Shown in pieces: positions 38,361-52,570 of a stretch of 64,000 nt of DNA. The position numbers and the translations under genes were made by a program. How positions within the stretch are numbered: the stretch's first letter is position 1; every line of letters begins with the position of its first letter. This stretch comes from Xanthostigma xanthostigma (lineage: Eukaryota; Arthropoda; Insecta; Raphidioptera; Raphidiidae), in assembly GCA_963575645.1 (NCBI GenBank), contig OY754467.1:26316201-26380200 (forward strand), written 5' to 3'. The notes under the pieces are model-generated. The model was given only the letters and a program-made list of their open reading frames with translations. It was not told the origin of the DNA and made no database searches.

Positions 38361-38622
38361 TACAAGCAGTTTTTACATGCTTTATGACAATTAGGGGCAA
38401 ATGAGTCCTTATAGGCAAAATTGCTTTATTTCATGAAGGTAAGTCTATTTACACTATAACATTAAGGTTTGGATCATTCTTTCATAAGAAAATGCAAACT
38501 GCATATTAACCATTATTTAAACGCAGACAAGCAGTTTTTTCATGCTTTACGACAATTAGGTGCAAATGAGTCTTTATAGGCAAAATTTCTTTATTTCATG
38601 AGGGTAAGTCTATTTACTCTAT

Positions 38623-39514
38623 AACATTCAGGTTTGGATCATTCTCTCATAAGAAAATGCAAACTGCATATTAACCAATATTTTAACGCATACAAGCAGT
38701 TTTTACATGCTTTATGACAATTAGGGGCAAATGAGTCTATTTAGGCAAAATTGCTTTATTTTACAAAGGTAAGTTTACTTAAACTATAACATTCAGGTTT
38801 AGATCATTCTCTCATAAGAAAATGCAAACTGCATATTAACTATTATTTTAACGCATACAAGCAGTTTTTACAAGGTTTATGACAATTAGGTGCAAATGAC
38901 TCCTTATAGGCAAAATTGCTTTATTTCAAGAGGGTAAGACTATTTACACTATACCATTCAGGTTTGGATCATTCTCTCATAAGAAAATGCAAACTGCATG
39001 TTTACTATCATTTTAACGCATACAAGCAGTTTTTACATGCTTTATGACAATTAGGTGCAAATGAGTCTTTATAGGCAAAATTGCTTTATTTCATGAGGGT
39101 AAATCAATTTACACTATACCATTCAGGTTTGGATCATTCTCTCATAAGAAAATGCAAACTGCATATTATACATCATTTTAACGCATACAGGCAGTTTTTA
39201 CATGCTTTATGACAATTAGGGGCAAATGAGTCCTTATAGGCAAAATTGCTTTATTTCATAAGGTAAGTCTATTTACACTATAACATTCAGGTTTGGATCA
39301 TTCTCTCATAAGAAAATGCAAACTGCATATTAACCATTATTTTAACGCTGACAAGCAGTTTTTACATGCTTTATGACAATTAGGGGCAAATGAGTCCCTA
39401 TAGGCAAAATTGCTTTATTTCTTGAAGGTAAGTCTATCTACACTATAACATTTAGCTTTGGATCATTCTCTCATAAGAAAATGCAAACTGCATATTAACC
39501 ATTATTTTAACGCA
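38623..39514 (+). repeat. Segmental duplicate 10b
   Basis: Copy of 37468-38360, separated from it by about 260 bp that was not copied. Small differences include ACAAGGTTTATG against ACAAGCTTTATG. Confidence 0.9.
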
Positions 39515-40597
39515 GACAAGCAGTTTTTACATGCTTCACGACAATTGCGTGCAAATGAGTCCTTATAGGCAAAATTGCTTTATTTTACAATGGTTAGTCT
39601 ATTTACACTATAACATTCAGGTTTGGATCATTCTCTCATAAGAAAATGCAAACTGCATATTTACTATCATTTTCACGCAGACAAGCAGTTTTTACATGCT
39701 TCACGACAATTGCGTGCAAATGAGTCCTTATAGGCAAAATTGCTTTATTTTACAAAGGTAAGTCTATTTACACTATAATATTCAGGTTTGGATCATTATG
39801 TCATAAGAAAATGCAAACTGCATATTAACCACTATTTTAACGCATACAAGCATTTTTTACATGCTTTATGACAGTTAGGGGCAAATGAGTCCTAAGAGGC
39901 AAAATTGCTTTATTTTACAAAGGTAAGTTTACTTAAACTATAACATTCAGGTTTAGATCATTCTCTCATAAGAAAATGCAAACTGCATATTTACTATCAT
40001 TTTAACGCATACAAGCAGTTTTTACATGCTTTATGACAATTAGGTGCAAATGAGTCTTTATAGGCAAAATTGCTTTATTTCATGAGGGTAAGTCGATTTA
40101 CACTATAACATTCAGGTTTGGATCATTCTCTCATAAGAAAATGCAAACTGCATATTAACCATTATTTTGACGCAGACTAGCAGTTTTTACATGCTTCATG
40201 ACAATTGCGTGCAAATGAGTCCTTATAAGCAAAATTGCGTTATTTTACAAAGATAAGTCTATTTTCACTATAACATTTAGGTTTGGATCATTCTCTCATA
40301 AGAAAATGCAAACTGCATATTAACCATTATTTCAACGCATACAAGCAGTTTTTACATGCTTTATGACAATTAGGGGCAAATGAGTCCATATAGGCAAAAG
40401 TGCTTTATTTTATGAGGGTAAGTCTATTTACACTATAACATTCAGGTTTGGATCATTCTCTCATAAGAAAATGCAAACTGCATATTTACTATCATTTTCA
40501 CGCAGACAAAGAGTTTTCACATGTTTTACGACAATTAGGTGGAAATAAGTCCTTAAAGGCAAAATTGTTTTTTTTCACAAAGGTGGGGTCTACTTTC
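39515..40597 (+). repeat. Array segment before the large duplication
   Basis: About 6.5 monomers of mixed type. The last, at about 40586, has AAAGGTGGGGTCTAC where others read AAAGGTAAGTCTAC, which adds one base and destroys the GTAAGT motif. No gene is present. Confidence 0.82.
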
Positions 40598-40765
40598 ACT
40601 ATAACATTCAGGTTTGGATCATTCTCTCATAAGAAAATGCAAACTGCATATTAACCATTATTTTAACGCAGACAAGCAGTTTTTACATGCTTCACGACAA
40701 TTGCGTGCAAATGAGTCCTTATAGGCAAAATTGCTTTATTTTACAAATTTACACTATAACATTCA
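40598..40765 (+). repeat. Monomer with 10-bp deletion, copy 1
   Basis: The deletion between 40747 and 40748 removes GGTAAGTCTA and gives TTTTACAAATTTACAC. The same deletion is at 53276 and 53431, both at the boundary between copies A and B. It takes out the whole splice-donor-like GTAAGT. Confidence 0.9.
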
Positions 40766-41754
40766 GGTTTGGATCATTCTCTCATAAGAAAATGCAAACT
40801 GCATATTAACCATTATTCTAACGCATACAAGCAGTTTTTACATGCTTTATGACAATTAGTAGCAAATGAGTACTTATAGGCAAAATTGCTTTATTTCATG
40901 AAGGTAAGTCTATTTACACTATAACATTCAGGTTTGGATCTTTCTCTCATAAGAAAATGCAAACTGCATATTAACCATTATTTAAACGCAGACAAGCAGT
41001 TTTTACATGCTTTACGACAATTAGGTGCAAATGAGGCTTTATAGGCAAAATTGGTTTATTTCATGAGGGTAAGTCTATTTACACTATAACATTCAGGTTT
41101 GGATCATTCTCTCATAAGAAAATGCAAACTGCATATTTACTATCATTTTCACGCAGACAAGCAGTTTTTACATGCTTCACGACAATTGCGTGCAAATGAG
41201 TCCTTATAGGCAAAATTGCTTTATTTTACAAAGGTAAGTCTATTTACACTATAACATTCAGGTTTGGATCATTCTCTCATAAGAAAATGCAAACTGAATT
41301 TTAACCATTATTTTAACGCATACAAGCAGTTTTTACATGCTTTATGACAATTAGGGGCAAATGAGTCCTTATAGGCAAAATTTCTTTATTTCATAAAGGT
41401 TAGTCTATTTACACTATACCATTCAGGTTTGGATCATTCTCTCATAAGAAAATGCAAACTGCATATTAACCATTATTTAAACGCAGACAAGCAGTTTTTT
41501 TATGCTTTACGACAATTGAGTGCAAATGAGTCTTTATAGGCAAAATTGCTTTATTTCATGAGGGTAAGTCTATTTACACTATAACATTCAGGTTTGTTCA
41601 TTCTCTCATAAGAAAATGCAAACTGCATATTTACTATCATTTTCACGCAGACAAGCAGTTTTTACATGCTTCACGACAATTGCGTGCAAATGAGTCCTTA
41701 TAGGCAAAATTGCTTTATTTTACAAAGGTAAGTCTATTTACACTATAACATTCA
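40766..41754 (+). repeat. Two C-A-B trimers (495 bp period)
   Basis: A clear example of the trimeric order. C is 40766-40930, A 40931-41095 and B 41096-41260; then C 41261-41425, A 41426-41590 and B 41591-41754 (one base short). Each type is known by its own first half, middle and end, and monomer n resembles n+3 more than n+1 or n+2. Confidence 0.85.
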
Positions 41755-43710
41755 GGTTTGGATCATTCTCTCATAAGAAAATGCAAACTGCATTTTAACC
41801 ATTATTTTAACGCATACAAGCAGTTTTTACATGCTTTATGACAATTAGGGGCAAATGGGTCCTTATAGGCAAAATTGCTTTATTTTATGAAGGTTAGTCT
41901 ATTTACACTATAACATTCAGGTTTGGATTATTCTCTCATAAGAAAAGGCAAACTGCATATTCACCATTATTCTAACGCAGACAAGCAGTTTTTAGATGCT
42001 TTACGACAATTAGGTGCAAATGAGTCCTTATAGGCAAAATTGCTTTATTTCACAAAGGTAAGTTTACTTACACTATAACATTCAGGTTTGGATCATTCTC
42101 TCACAAGAAAATGCAAACTGCATATTAACTATTATTTTAACGCATACAAGCAGTTTTTACATGCTTTATGACAATTAGGTGCAAATGAGTCCTTATAGGC
42201 AAAATTGCTTTATTTCATGATGGTAAGTCTATTTACACTATAACATTCAGGTTTGGATCATTCTCTCATAAGTAAATGCAAACTGAATATTGACTATAAT
42301 TTTCAAGCAGACAAGCAGTTTTTACATGGTTTACGACAATTAGGTGCAAATAAGTCCATAAAGGCAAAATTGTTTCATTTCACAAAGGTAAGTCTACTTT
42401 CACTATAACATTCAGGTTTGGATCATTATCTCATAAGAAAATGCAAACTGCATATTAACCATTATTTTAACGCAGACAAGCAGTTTTTACATGCTTCACG
42501 ACAATTGCGTGCAAATGAGTTCTTATAGGCAAAATTGCTTTATTTTACAAAGATAAGTCTATTTACACTATAACATTCAGGTTTGGATCATTCTCTCATA
42601 AGAAAATGCAATCTGCATATTAACAATTATTTTAACGCATACAAGCAGTTTTTACATGCTTTATGACAATTAGGGGCAAATGAGTCCTTATAGGCAAAAT
42701 AGCTTTGTTTTACAAAGGTAAGTCTACTTTCACTATAACATTCAGGTTTGGATCATTCTCTCATAAGAAAATGCAAACTGCATATTAACCATTATTTTAA
42801 CGCAGACAAGCAGTTTTTACATGCTTCACGACAATTGCGTGCAAATGAGTCCTTATAGGCAAAATTGCTTTATTTTACAAAGGTAAGTCTATTTACACTA
42901 TAACATTCAGGTTTGGATCATTCTCTCATAAGAAAATGCAAACTACATATTAACTATTATTTTAACGCATACAAGCAGTTTTTACATGCTTTATGACAAT
43001 TAGGTGCAAATGAGTCCTTATAAGCAAAATTGCTTTATTTCATGAAAGTAAGTCTATGTACACTATAACACTCAGGTTTGGATCATTCTCTCATAAGAAA
43101 ATGCAAACTGAATATTGACTATCATTTTCACGCAGACAAGCAGTTTTTATATGCTTCACGACAATTGCGTGCAAATGAGTCCTTATAGGCAAAATTGCTT
43201 TATTTTACAAAGGTAAGTCTATTTACACTATAATATTCAGGTTTGGATCATTCTTTCATAAGAAAATGCAAACTGCATATTAACCATTATTTTAACGCTT
43301 ACAAGCAGTTTTTACATGCTTTATGACAATTAGGGGCAAATGAGTCCTTATAGGCAAAATTGCTTTATTTCATTAAGGTAAGTCTATTTACACTATACCA
43401 TTTAGGTTTGGATCATTTTCTTATAAGAAAATGCAAACTGCATATTAACCATTATTTTAACGCAGACAAGCAGTTTTTACATGCTTCACGACAATTGCGT
43501 GCAAATGAGTACTTATAGGCAAAATTGCTTTATTTTACAAAGGTAAGTCTATTTACACTATAATATTCAGGTTTGGATCATTCTCTCATAAGAAAATGCA
43601 AACTGCATATTAACTATTATTTTAACGGATACAAGCAGTTTTTACAAGCTTTATGACAATTAGGTGCAAATGAGTCCTTATATGCAAAATTGCTTTATTT
43701 CATGAGGGTA

Positions 43711-46700
43711 AGTTTATTTACACTATAACATTCAGGTTTGGATCATTTTCTCATAAGAAAATGCAAACTGCATATTTACTATCATTCTAGCGCATACAAG
43801 CAGTTTTTACATGCTTTATGACAATCAGGTGCAAATGAGTCTTTATAGGCAAAATTGCTTTATTTCATGAGGGTTAGTCTATTTACACTATACATTCAGG
43901 TTTGGATTATTCTCTCATAAGAAAATGCAAACTGCATAATTACTATCATTTTCACGCAGACAAGCAGTTTTTACATGCACACGACAATTGCGTGCAAATG
44001 AGTCCTTATAAGCAAAATTGCTTTATTTTACAAAGGTTAGTCTTTTTACACTATAACATTTAGGTTTGGATCATTCTCTCATAAGAAAATGCGAACTGCA
44101 TATTAACCATTATTTTAACGCATACAAGCAGTTTTTACATGCTTTATGACAATTAGGGGCAAATGAGTCCTTATAGGCAAAATTGCTTTATTTCATGAAG
44201 GTAAGTCTATTTACACTATAACATTAAGGTTTGGATCATTCTTTCATAAGAAAATGCAAACTGCATATTAACCATTATTTAAACGCAGACAAGCAGTTTT
44301 TTCATGCTTTACGACAATTAGGTGCAAATGAGTCTTTATAGGCAAAATTTCTTTATTTCATGAGGGTAAGTCTATTTACTCTATAACATTCAGGATTGGA
44401 TCATTCTCTCATAAGAAAATGCAAACTGCATATTTACTATCATTTTGACGCAGACAAGCAGTTTTTACATGCTTGACGACAATTGCGTGCAAATGAGTCC
44501 TTATAGGCAAAATTGCTTTATTTTACAAAGGTAAGTCTATTTACACTATAACATTCAGGTTTGGATCATTCTCTCATAAGAAAATGCAAACTGCATATTA
44601 ACCATTATTTTAACGCATACAAGCAGTTTTTACATGCTTTATGACAATTAGGTGCAAATGAGTCCTTATAGGCAAAATTGCTTTATTTCATGAGGGTAAG
44701 TCTATTAACACTATACATTCAGGTTTGGATCATTCTCTCATAAGAAAATGCAAGCTGCATATTAACTATTATTTTAACGCATACAAGCAGTTTTTACATG
44801 CTTTATGATAATTAGGGGCAAATGGGTCCTTATAGGCAAAATTGCTTGATTTCATGAAGGTTAGTCTATTTTCAATATAACATTCAGGTTTGGATTATTC
44901 TCTCATAAGAAATTTCAAACTGCATATTAACAATTATTTTAACGCAGACAAGCAATTTTTACGTGCTTTACGACAATTAGGTGCAAATGAGTCCTTATAG
45001 GCAAAATTGCTTTATTTCACAAAGGTTAGTTTACTTACACTATACCATTTAGGTTTGGATCATTCTCTCACAAGAAAATGCAAACTGAATATTGACTATC
45101 ATTTTCACGCAGACAAGCAGTTTTTACATGGTTTACGACAATTAGGTGCAAATAAGTCCTTAAAAGCAAAATTGTTTTATTTCACAAAGGTAAGTATACT
45201 TTCACTATAACATTCAGGTTTGGATTATTCTCTCATAAGAAAATGCAAACTGCATATTAACCATTATTTTAACGCAGACAAGCAGTTTTTACATGCTTCA
45301 CGACAATTGCGTGCAAATGAGTCCTTATAGGCAAAATTGCTTTATTTTACAAAGGTAAGTTTACTTAAACTATAACATTCAGGTTTAGATCATTCTCTCA
45401 TAAGAAAATGCAAACTGCATATTAACCTATATTTTAACGCATACAAGCAGTTTTTAAATGCTTTATGACAATTAGGGGCAAATGAGACCTTATAGGCAAA
45501 ATTGCTTTATTTCATGAAAGGTAAGTCTATTTACACTATAACATTCAGGTTTGGATCATTCTCTCATAAGAAAATGCAAACTGAATATTGACTATCATTT
45601 TCACGCAGACAAGCAGTTTTTACATGGTTTACGACAATTAGGTGCAAATAAGTCCTTAAAAGCAAAATTGTTTTATTTCACAAAGGTAAGTCTACTTTCA
45701 CTATAACATTCAGGTTTGGATTATTCTCTCATAAGAAAATGCAAACTGCATATTAACCATTATTTTAACGCATACAAGCAGTTTTTAAATGCTTTATGAC
45801 AATTAGGGGCAAATGAGTCCTTATAGGCAAATGTGCTTTATTTCATGAAAGGTAAGTCTATTTACACTATAACATTCAGGTTTGGATCTTTCTCTCATAA
45901 GAAAATGCAAACTGCATATTTACTATCATTTTCACGCAGACAAGCAGTTTTCACATGTTTTACGACAATTAGGTGGAAATAAGTCCTTAAAGGCAAAATT
46001 GTTTTATTTCACAAAGGTAAGTCTACTTTCACTATAACATTCAGGTTTGGATCATTCTCTCATAAGAAAATGCAAACTGCATATTAACCATTATTTTAAC
46101 GCAGACAAGCAGTTTTTACATGCTTCACGACAATTGCGTGCAAATGAGTCCTTATAGGCAAAATTGCTTTATTTTACAAAGGTAAGTCTATTTACACTAT
46201 AACATTCAGGTTTGGATCATTCTCTCATAAGAAAATGCAAACTGCATATTAACCATTATTTTAACGCATACAAGCAGTTTTTAAATGCTTTATGACAATT
46301 AGGGGCAAATGAGTCCTTATAGGCAAATGTGCTTTATTTCATTAAAGGTAAGTCTATTTACACTATAACAATCTGGTTTGGATCTTTCTCTCATAAGAAA
46401 ATGCAAACTGCATATTAACCATTATTTAAACGCAGACAAGCAGTTTTTACATGCTTCACGACAATTGCGTGCAAATGAGTCCTTATAGGCTAAATTGCTT
46501 TATTTCATGAGGGTATGTCTATTTAGACTATAACATTCAGGTTTGGATCATTCTCTCATAAGAAAATGCAAACTGCATATTTACTATCATTTTCACGCAG
46601 ACAAGCAGTTTTTACATGCTTCACGACAATTGCGTGCAAATGAGTCCTTATAGACAAAATTGCTTTATTTTACAAAGGTAAGTCTATTTACACTACAACA

Positions 46701-47010
46701 TTCAGGTTTGGATCATTATCTCATAAGAAAATGCAAACTGCATTTTAACCATTATTTAAACGCAGACAAGCAGTTTTTTTATGCTTTACGACAATTAGGT
46801 GCAAATGAGTCTTTATAGGCAAAAGTGCTTTATTTCATGAGAGTAAGTCTATTTACACTATAACATTCAGGTTTGGATCATTCTCTCATAAGAAAATGCA
46901 AACTGCATTTTAACCTTTATTTTAACGCATACAATCAGTTTTTACATGCTTTATGACAATTAGGGGCAAATGAGTCCTTATAGGCAAAATTGCTTTATTT
47001 AATGAAGGTA
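43711..47010 (+). repeat. Tandem 20-mer duplication, copy 1
   Basis: 3300 bp repeated directly by 47011-50310. Only three differences were seen: near 45313 (GTGC against GTCC at 48613), at 46917 (CCTTTATT against CCATTATT) and at the unit boundary. Shared private marks include CATTCTAGCGC, ATGCACACGAC, GCGAACTGC, AGAAATTTCAAAC and several CATGAAAGGTAAG. Confidence 0.95.
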
Positions 47011-50000
47011 AGTTTATTTACACTATAACATTCAGGTTTGGATCATTTTCTCATAAGAAAATGCAAACTGCATATTTACTATCATTCTAGCGCATACAAG
47101 CAGTTTTTACATGCTTTATGACAATCAGGTGCAAATGAGTCTTTATAGGCAAAATTGCTTTATTTCATGAGGGTTAGTCTATTTACACTATACATTCAGG
47201 TTTGGATTATTCTCTCATAAGAAAATGCAAACTGCATAATTACTATCATTTTCACGCAGACAAGCAGTTTTTACATGCACACGACAATTGCGTGCAAATG
47301 AGTCCTTATAAGCAAAATTGCTTTATTTTACAAAGGTTAGTCTTTTTACACTATAACATTTAGGTTTGGATCATTCTCTCATAAGAAAATGCGAACTGCA
47401 TATTAACCATTATTTTAACGCATACAAGCAGTTTTTACATGCTTTATGACAATTAGGGGCAAATGAGTCCTTATAGGCAAAATTGCTTTATTTCATGAAG
47501 GTAAGTCTATTTACACTATAACATTAAGGTTTGGATCATTCTTTCATAAGAAAATGCAAACTGCATATTAACCATTATTTAAACGCAGACAAGCAGTTTT
47601 TTCATGCTTTACGACAATTAGGTGCAAATGAGTCTTTATAGGCAAAATTTCTTTATTTCATGAGGGTAAGTCTATTTACTCTATAACATTCAGGATTGGA
47701 TCATTCTCTCATAAGAAAATGCAAACTGCATATTTACTATCATTTTGACGCAGACAAGCAGTTTTTACATGCTTGACGACAATTGCGTGCAAATGAGTCC
47801 TTATAGGCAAAATTGCTTTATTTTACAAAGGTAAGTCTATTTACACTATAACATTCAGGTTTGGATCATTCTCTCATAAGAAAATGCAAACTGCATATTA
47901 ACCATTATTTTAACGCATACAAGCAGTTTTTACATGCTTTATGACAATTAGGTGCAAATGAGTCCTTATAGGCAAAATTGCTTTATTTCATGAGGGTAAG
48001 TCTATTAACACTATACATTCAGGTTTGGATCATTCTCTCATAAGAAAATGCAAGCTGCATATTAACTATTATTTTAACGCATACAAGCAGTTTTTACATG
48101 CTTTATGATAATTAGGGGCAAATGGGTCCTTATAGGCAAAATTGCTTGATTTCATGAAGGTTAGTCTATTTTCAATATAACATTCAGGTTTGGATTATTC
48201 TCTCATAAGAAATTTCAAACTGCATATTAACAATTATTTTAACGCAGACAAGCAATTTTTACGTGCTTTACGACAATTAGGTGCAAATGAGTCCTTATAG
48301 GCAAAATTGCTTTATTTCACAAAGGTTAGTTTACTTACACTATACCATTTAGGTTTGGATCATTCTCTCACAAGAAAATGCAAACTGAATATTGACTATC
48401 ATTTTCACGCAGACAAGCAGTTTTTACATGGTTTACGACAATTAGGTGCAAATAAGTCCTTAAAAGCAAAATTGTTTTATTTCACAAAGGTAAGTATACT
48501 TTCACTATAACATTCAGGTTTGGATTATTCTCTCATAAGAAAATGCAAACTGCATATTAACCATTATTTTAACGCAGACAAGCAGTTTTTACATGCTTCA
48601 CGACAATTGCGTCCAAATGAGTCCTTATAGGCAAAATTGCTTTATTTTACAAAGGTAAGTTTACTTAAACTATAACATTCAGGTTTAGATCATTCTCTCA
48701 TAAGAAAATGCAAACTGCATATTAACCTATATTTTAACGCATACAAGCAGTTTTTAAATGCTTTATGACAATTAGGGGCAAATGAGACCTTATAGGCAAA
48801 ATTGCTTTATTTCATGAAAGGTAAGTCTATTTACACTATAACATTCAGGTTTGGATCATTCTCTCATAAGAAAATGCAAACTGAATATTGACTATCATTT
48901 TCACGCAGACAAGCAGTTTTTACATGGTTTACGACAATTAGGTGCAAATAAGTCCTTAAAAGCAAAATTGTTTTATTTCACAAAGGTAAGTCTACTTTCA
49001 CTATAACATTCAGGTTTGGATTATTCTCTCATAAGAAAATGCAAACTGCATATTAACCATTATTTTAACGCATACAAGCAGTTTTTAAATGCTTTATGAC
49101 AATTAGGGGCAAATGAGTCCTTATAGGCAAATGTGCTTTATTTCATGAAAGGTAAGTCTATTTACACTATAACATTCAGGTTTGGATCTTTCTCTCATAA
49201 GAAAATGCAAACTGCATATTTACTATCATTTTCACGCAGACAAGCAGTTTTCACATGTTTTACGACAATTAGGTGGAAATAAGTCCTTAAAGGCAAAATT
49301 GTTTTATTTCACAAAGGTAAGTCTACTTTCACTATAACATTCAGGTTTGGATCATTCTCTCATAAGAAAATGCAAACTGCATATTAACCATTATTTTAAC
49401 GCAGACAAGCAGTTTTTACATGCTTCACGACAATTGCGTGCAAATGAGTCCTTATAGGCAAAATTGCTTTATTTTACAAAGGTAAGTCTATTTACACTAT
49501 AACATTCAGGTTTGGATCATTCTCTCATAAGAAAATGCAAACTGCATATTAACCATTATTTTAACGCATACAAGCAGTTTTTAAATGCTTTATGACAATT
49601 AGGGGCAAATGAGTCCTTATAGGCAAATGTGCTTTATTTCATTAAAGGTAAGTCTATTTACACTATAACAATCTGGTTTGGATCTTTCTCTCATAAGAAA
49701 ATGCAAACTGCATATTAACCATTATTTAAACGCAGACAAGCAGTTTTTACATGCTTCACGACAATTGCGTGCAAATGAGTCCTTATAGGCTAAATTGCTT
49801 TATTTCATGAGGGTATGTCTATTTAGACTATAACATTCAGGTTTGGATCATTCTCTCATAAGAAAATGCAAACTGCATATTTACTATCATTTTCACGCAG
49901 ACAAGCAGTTTTTACATGCTTCACGACAATTGCGTGCAAATGAGTCCTTATAGACAAAATTGCTTTATTTTACAAAGGTAAGTCTATTTACACTACAACA

Positions 50001-50310
50001 TTCAGGTTTGGATCATTATCTCATAAGAAAATGCAAACTGCATTTTAACCATTATTTAAACGCAGACAAGCAGTTTTTTTATGCTTTACGACAATTAGGT
50101 GCAAATGAGTCTTTATAGGCAAAAGTGCTTTATTTCATGAGAGTAAGTCTATTTACACTATAACATTCAGGTTTGGATCATTCTCTCATAAGAAAATGCA
50201 AACTGCATTTTAACCATTATTTTAACGCATACAATCAGTTTTTACATGCTTTATGACAATTAGGGGCAAATGAGTCCTTATAGGCAAAATTGCTTTATTT
50301 AATGAAGGTA
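47011..50310 (+). repeat. Tandem 20-mer duplication, copy 2
   Basis: Second copy, in direct contact with the first. At four sites copies 1 and 2 agree with each other and differ from copy B, for example AGCAATTTTTACG at 44952 and 48252 against AGCAGTTTTTACG in copy B. That places the 20-mer duplication after the A/B duplication. Confidence 0.95.
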
Positions 50311-51250
50311 AGTCTATTTACACTATAACATTCAGGTTTGGACCATTCTCTCATAAGAAAATGCAAACTGCATATTAACCATTATTTAAACGCAGACAAG
50401 CAGTTTTTTTATGCTTTACGACAATTAGGTGTAACTGAGTCTTTATAGGCAAAATTGCTTTATTTCATGAGGGTAAGTCTATTTACACTATAACATTCAG
50501 GTTTGGATCATTCTCTCATAAGAAAATGCAAACTGCATATTTACTATCATTTTCACGCAGACAAGCAGTTTTTACATGCTTTACGACAATTGCGTGCAAA
50601 TGTGTCCTTATAGGCAAAATTGCTTTATTTTACAAAGGTAAGTCTATTTACACTATAACATTCAGGTATGGATCATTCTCTCATAAGAAAATGCAAACTG
50701 AATATTGACTATCATTTTCACGCAGACAAGCAGTTTTTACATGGTTTACGACAATTAGGTGCAAATAAGTCCATAAAGGCAAAATTGTTTCATTTCACAA
50801 AGGTAAGTCTACTTTCACTATAACATTCAGGTTTGGATCATTCTCTCATAAGAAAATGCAAACTGCATATTAACCATTATTTTAACGCATACAAGCAGTT
50901 TTTACATGCTTTATGACAGTTAGGGGCAAATGGGTCCTTATAGGCAAAATTGCTTTATTTTATGAAGGTTAGTCTATTTACACTATATAATTCAGGTTTG
51001 GATCATTCTCTCATAAGAAAATGCAAACTGAATATTGACTATCATTTTCACGCAGACAAGCAGTTTTTACATGGTTTACGACAATTAGGTGCAAATAAGT
51101 CCTTAAAAGCAAAATTGTTTTATTTCACAAAGGTAAGTCTACTTTCACTATACCATTCAGGTTTGGATTATTCTCTTATAAGAAAATGCAAACTGCATAT
51201 TAACCATTATTTTAACGCTGACAAGCAGTTTTTACATGCTTTACGACAAT
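49931..51250 (+). repeat. Tandem 8-mer duplication, copy 1
   Basis: 1320 bp repeated by 51251-52570. Shared marks are TATAGACAAAATTG, CACTACAACATTC, AGGTGTAACTGAG and CACTATATAATTC. The copies differ strongly only at 50580-50888, a patch described separately. Confidence 0.9.
50580..50888 (+). repeat. Replacement patch matching 19575-19883
   Basis: About 309 bp in the first 8-mer copy differ from the second copy but read the same as 19575-19883 at offset 31005. The marks are AATGTGTCC, CAGGTATGGATC and a full type D monomer. This points to sequence copied from a related passage elsewhere in the array. Confidence 0.82.
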
Positions 51251-52570
51251 TGCGTGCAAATGAGTCCTTATAGACAAAATTGCTTTATTTTACAAAGGTA
51301 AGTCTATTTACACTACAACATTCAGGTTTGGATCATTATCTCATAAGAAAATGCAAACTGCATTTTAACCATTATTTAAACGCAGACAAGCAGTTTTTTT
51401 ATGCTTTACGACAATTAGGTGCAAATGAGTCTTTATAGGCAAAAGTGCTTTATTTCATGAGAGTAAGTCTATTTACACTATAACATTCAGGTTTGGATCA
51501 TTCTCTCATAAGAAAATGCAAACTGCATTTTAACCATTATTTTAACGCATACAATCAGTTTTTACATGCTTTATGACAATTAGGGGCAAATGAGTCCTTA
51601 TAGGCAAAATTGCTTTATTTCATGAAGGTAAGTCTATTTACACTATAACATTCAGGTTTGGATCATTCTCTCATAAGAAAATGCAAACTGCATATTAACC
51701 ATTATTTAAACGCAGACAAGCAGTTTTTTTATGCTTTACGACAATTAGGTGTAACTGAGTCTTTATAGGCAAAATTGCTTTATTTCATGAGGGTAAGTCT
51801 ATTTACACTATAACATTCAGGTTTGGATCATTCTCTCATAAGAAAATGCAAACTGCATATTTACTATCATTTTCACGCAGACAAGCAGTTTTTACATGCT
51901 TCACGACAATTGCGTGCAAATGAGTCCTTATAGGCAAAATTGCTTTATTTTACAAAGGTAAGTCTATTTACACTATAACATTCAGGTTTGGATCATTCTC
52001 TCATAAGAAAATGCAAACTGCATTTTAACCATTATTTTCACGCATACAAGCAGTTTTTACATGCTTTATGACAATTAGGGGCAAATGAGTCCTTATCGGC
52101 AAAATTGCTTTATTTCATGAAGGTAAGTCTATTTACACTATAACATTCAGGTTTGGATCATTCTTTCATAAGAAAATGCAAACTGCATATTAACCATTAT
52201 TTTAACGCATACAAGCAGTTTTTACATGCTTTATGACAGTTAGGGGCAAATGGGTCCTTATAGGCAAAATTGCTTTATTTTATGAAGGTTAGTCTATTTA
52301 CACTATATAATTCAGGTTTGGATCATTCTCTCATAAGAAAATGCAAACTGAATATTGACTATCATTTTCACGCAGACAAGCAGTTTTTACATGGTTTACG
52401 ACAATTAGGTGCAAATAAGTCCTTAAAAGCAAAATTGTTTTATTTCACAAAGGTAAGTCTACTTTCACTATACCATTCAGGTTTGGATTATTCTCTTATA
52501 AGAAAATGCAAACTGCATATTAACCATTATTTTAACGCTGACAAGCAGTTTTTACATGCTTTACGACAAT
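51251..52570 (+). repeat. Tandem 8-mer duplication, copy 2
   Basis: Its middle part (51900-52208, with CATTATTTTCACGCATAC and CCTTATCGGC) is the version also found in copy B near 60100-60165. Copy 1 of the 8-mer is therefore the altered one. Confidence 0.9.
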
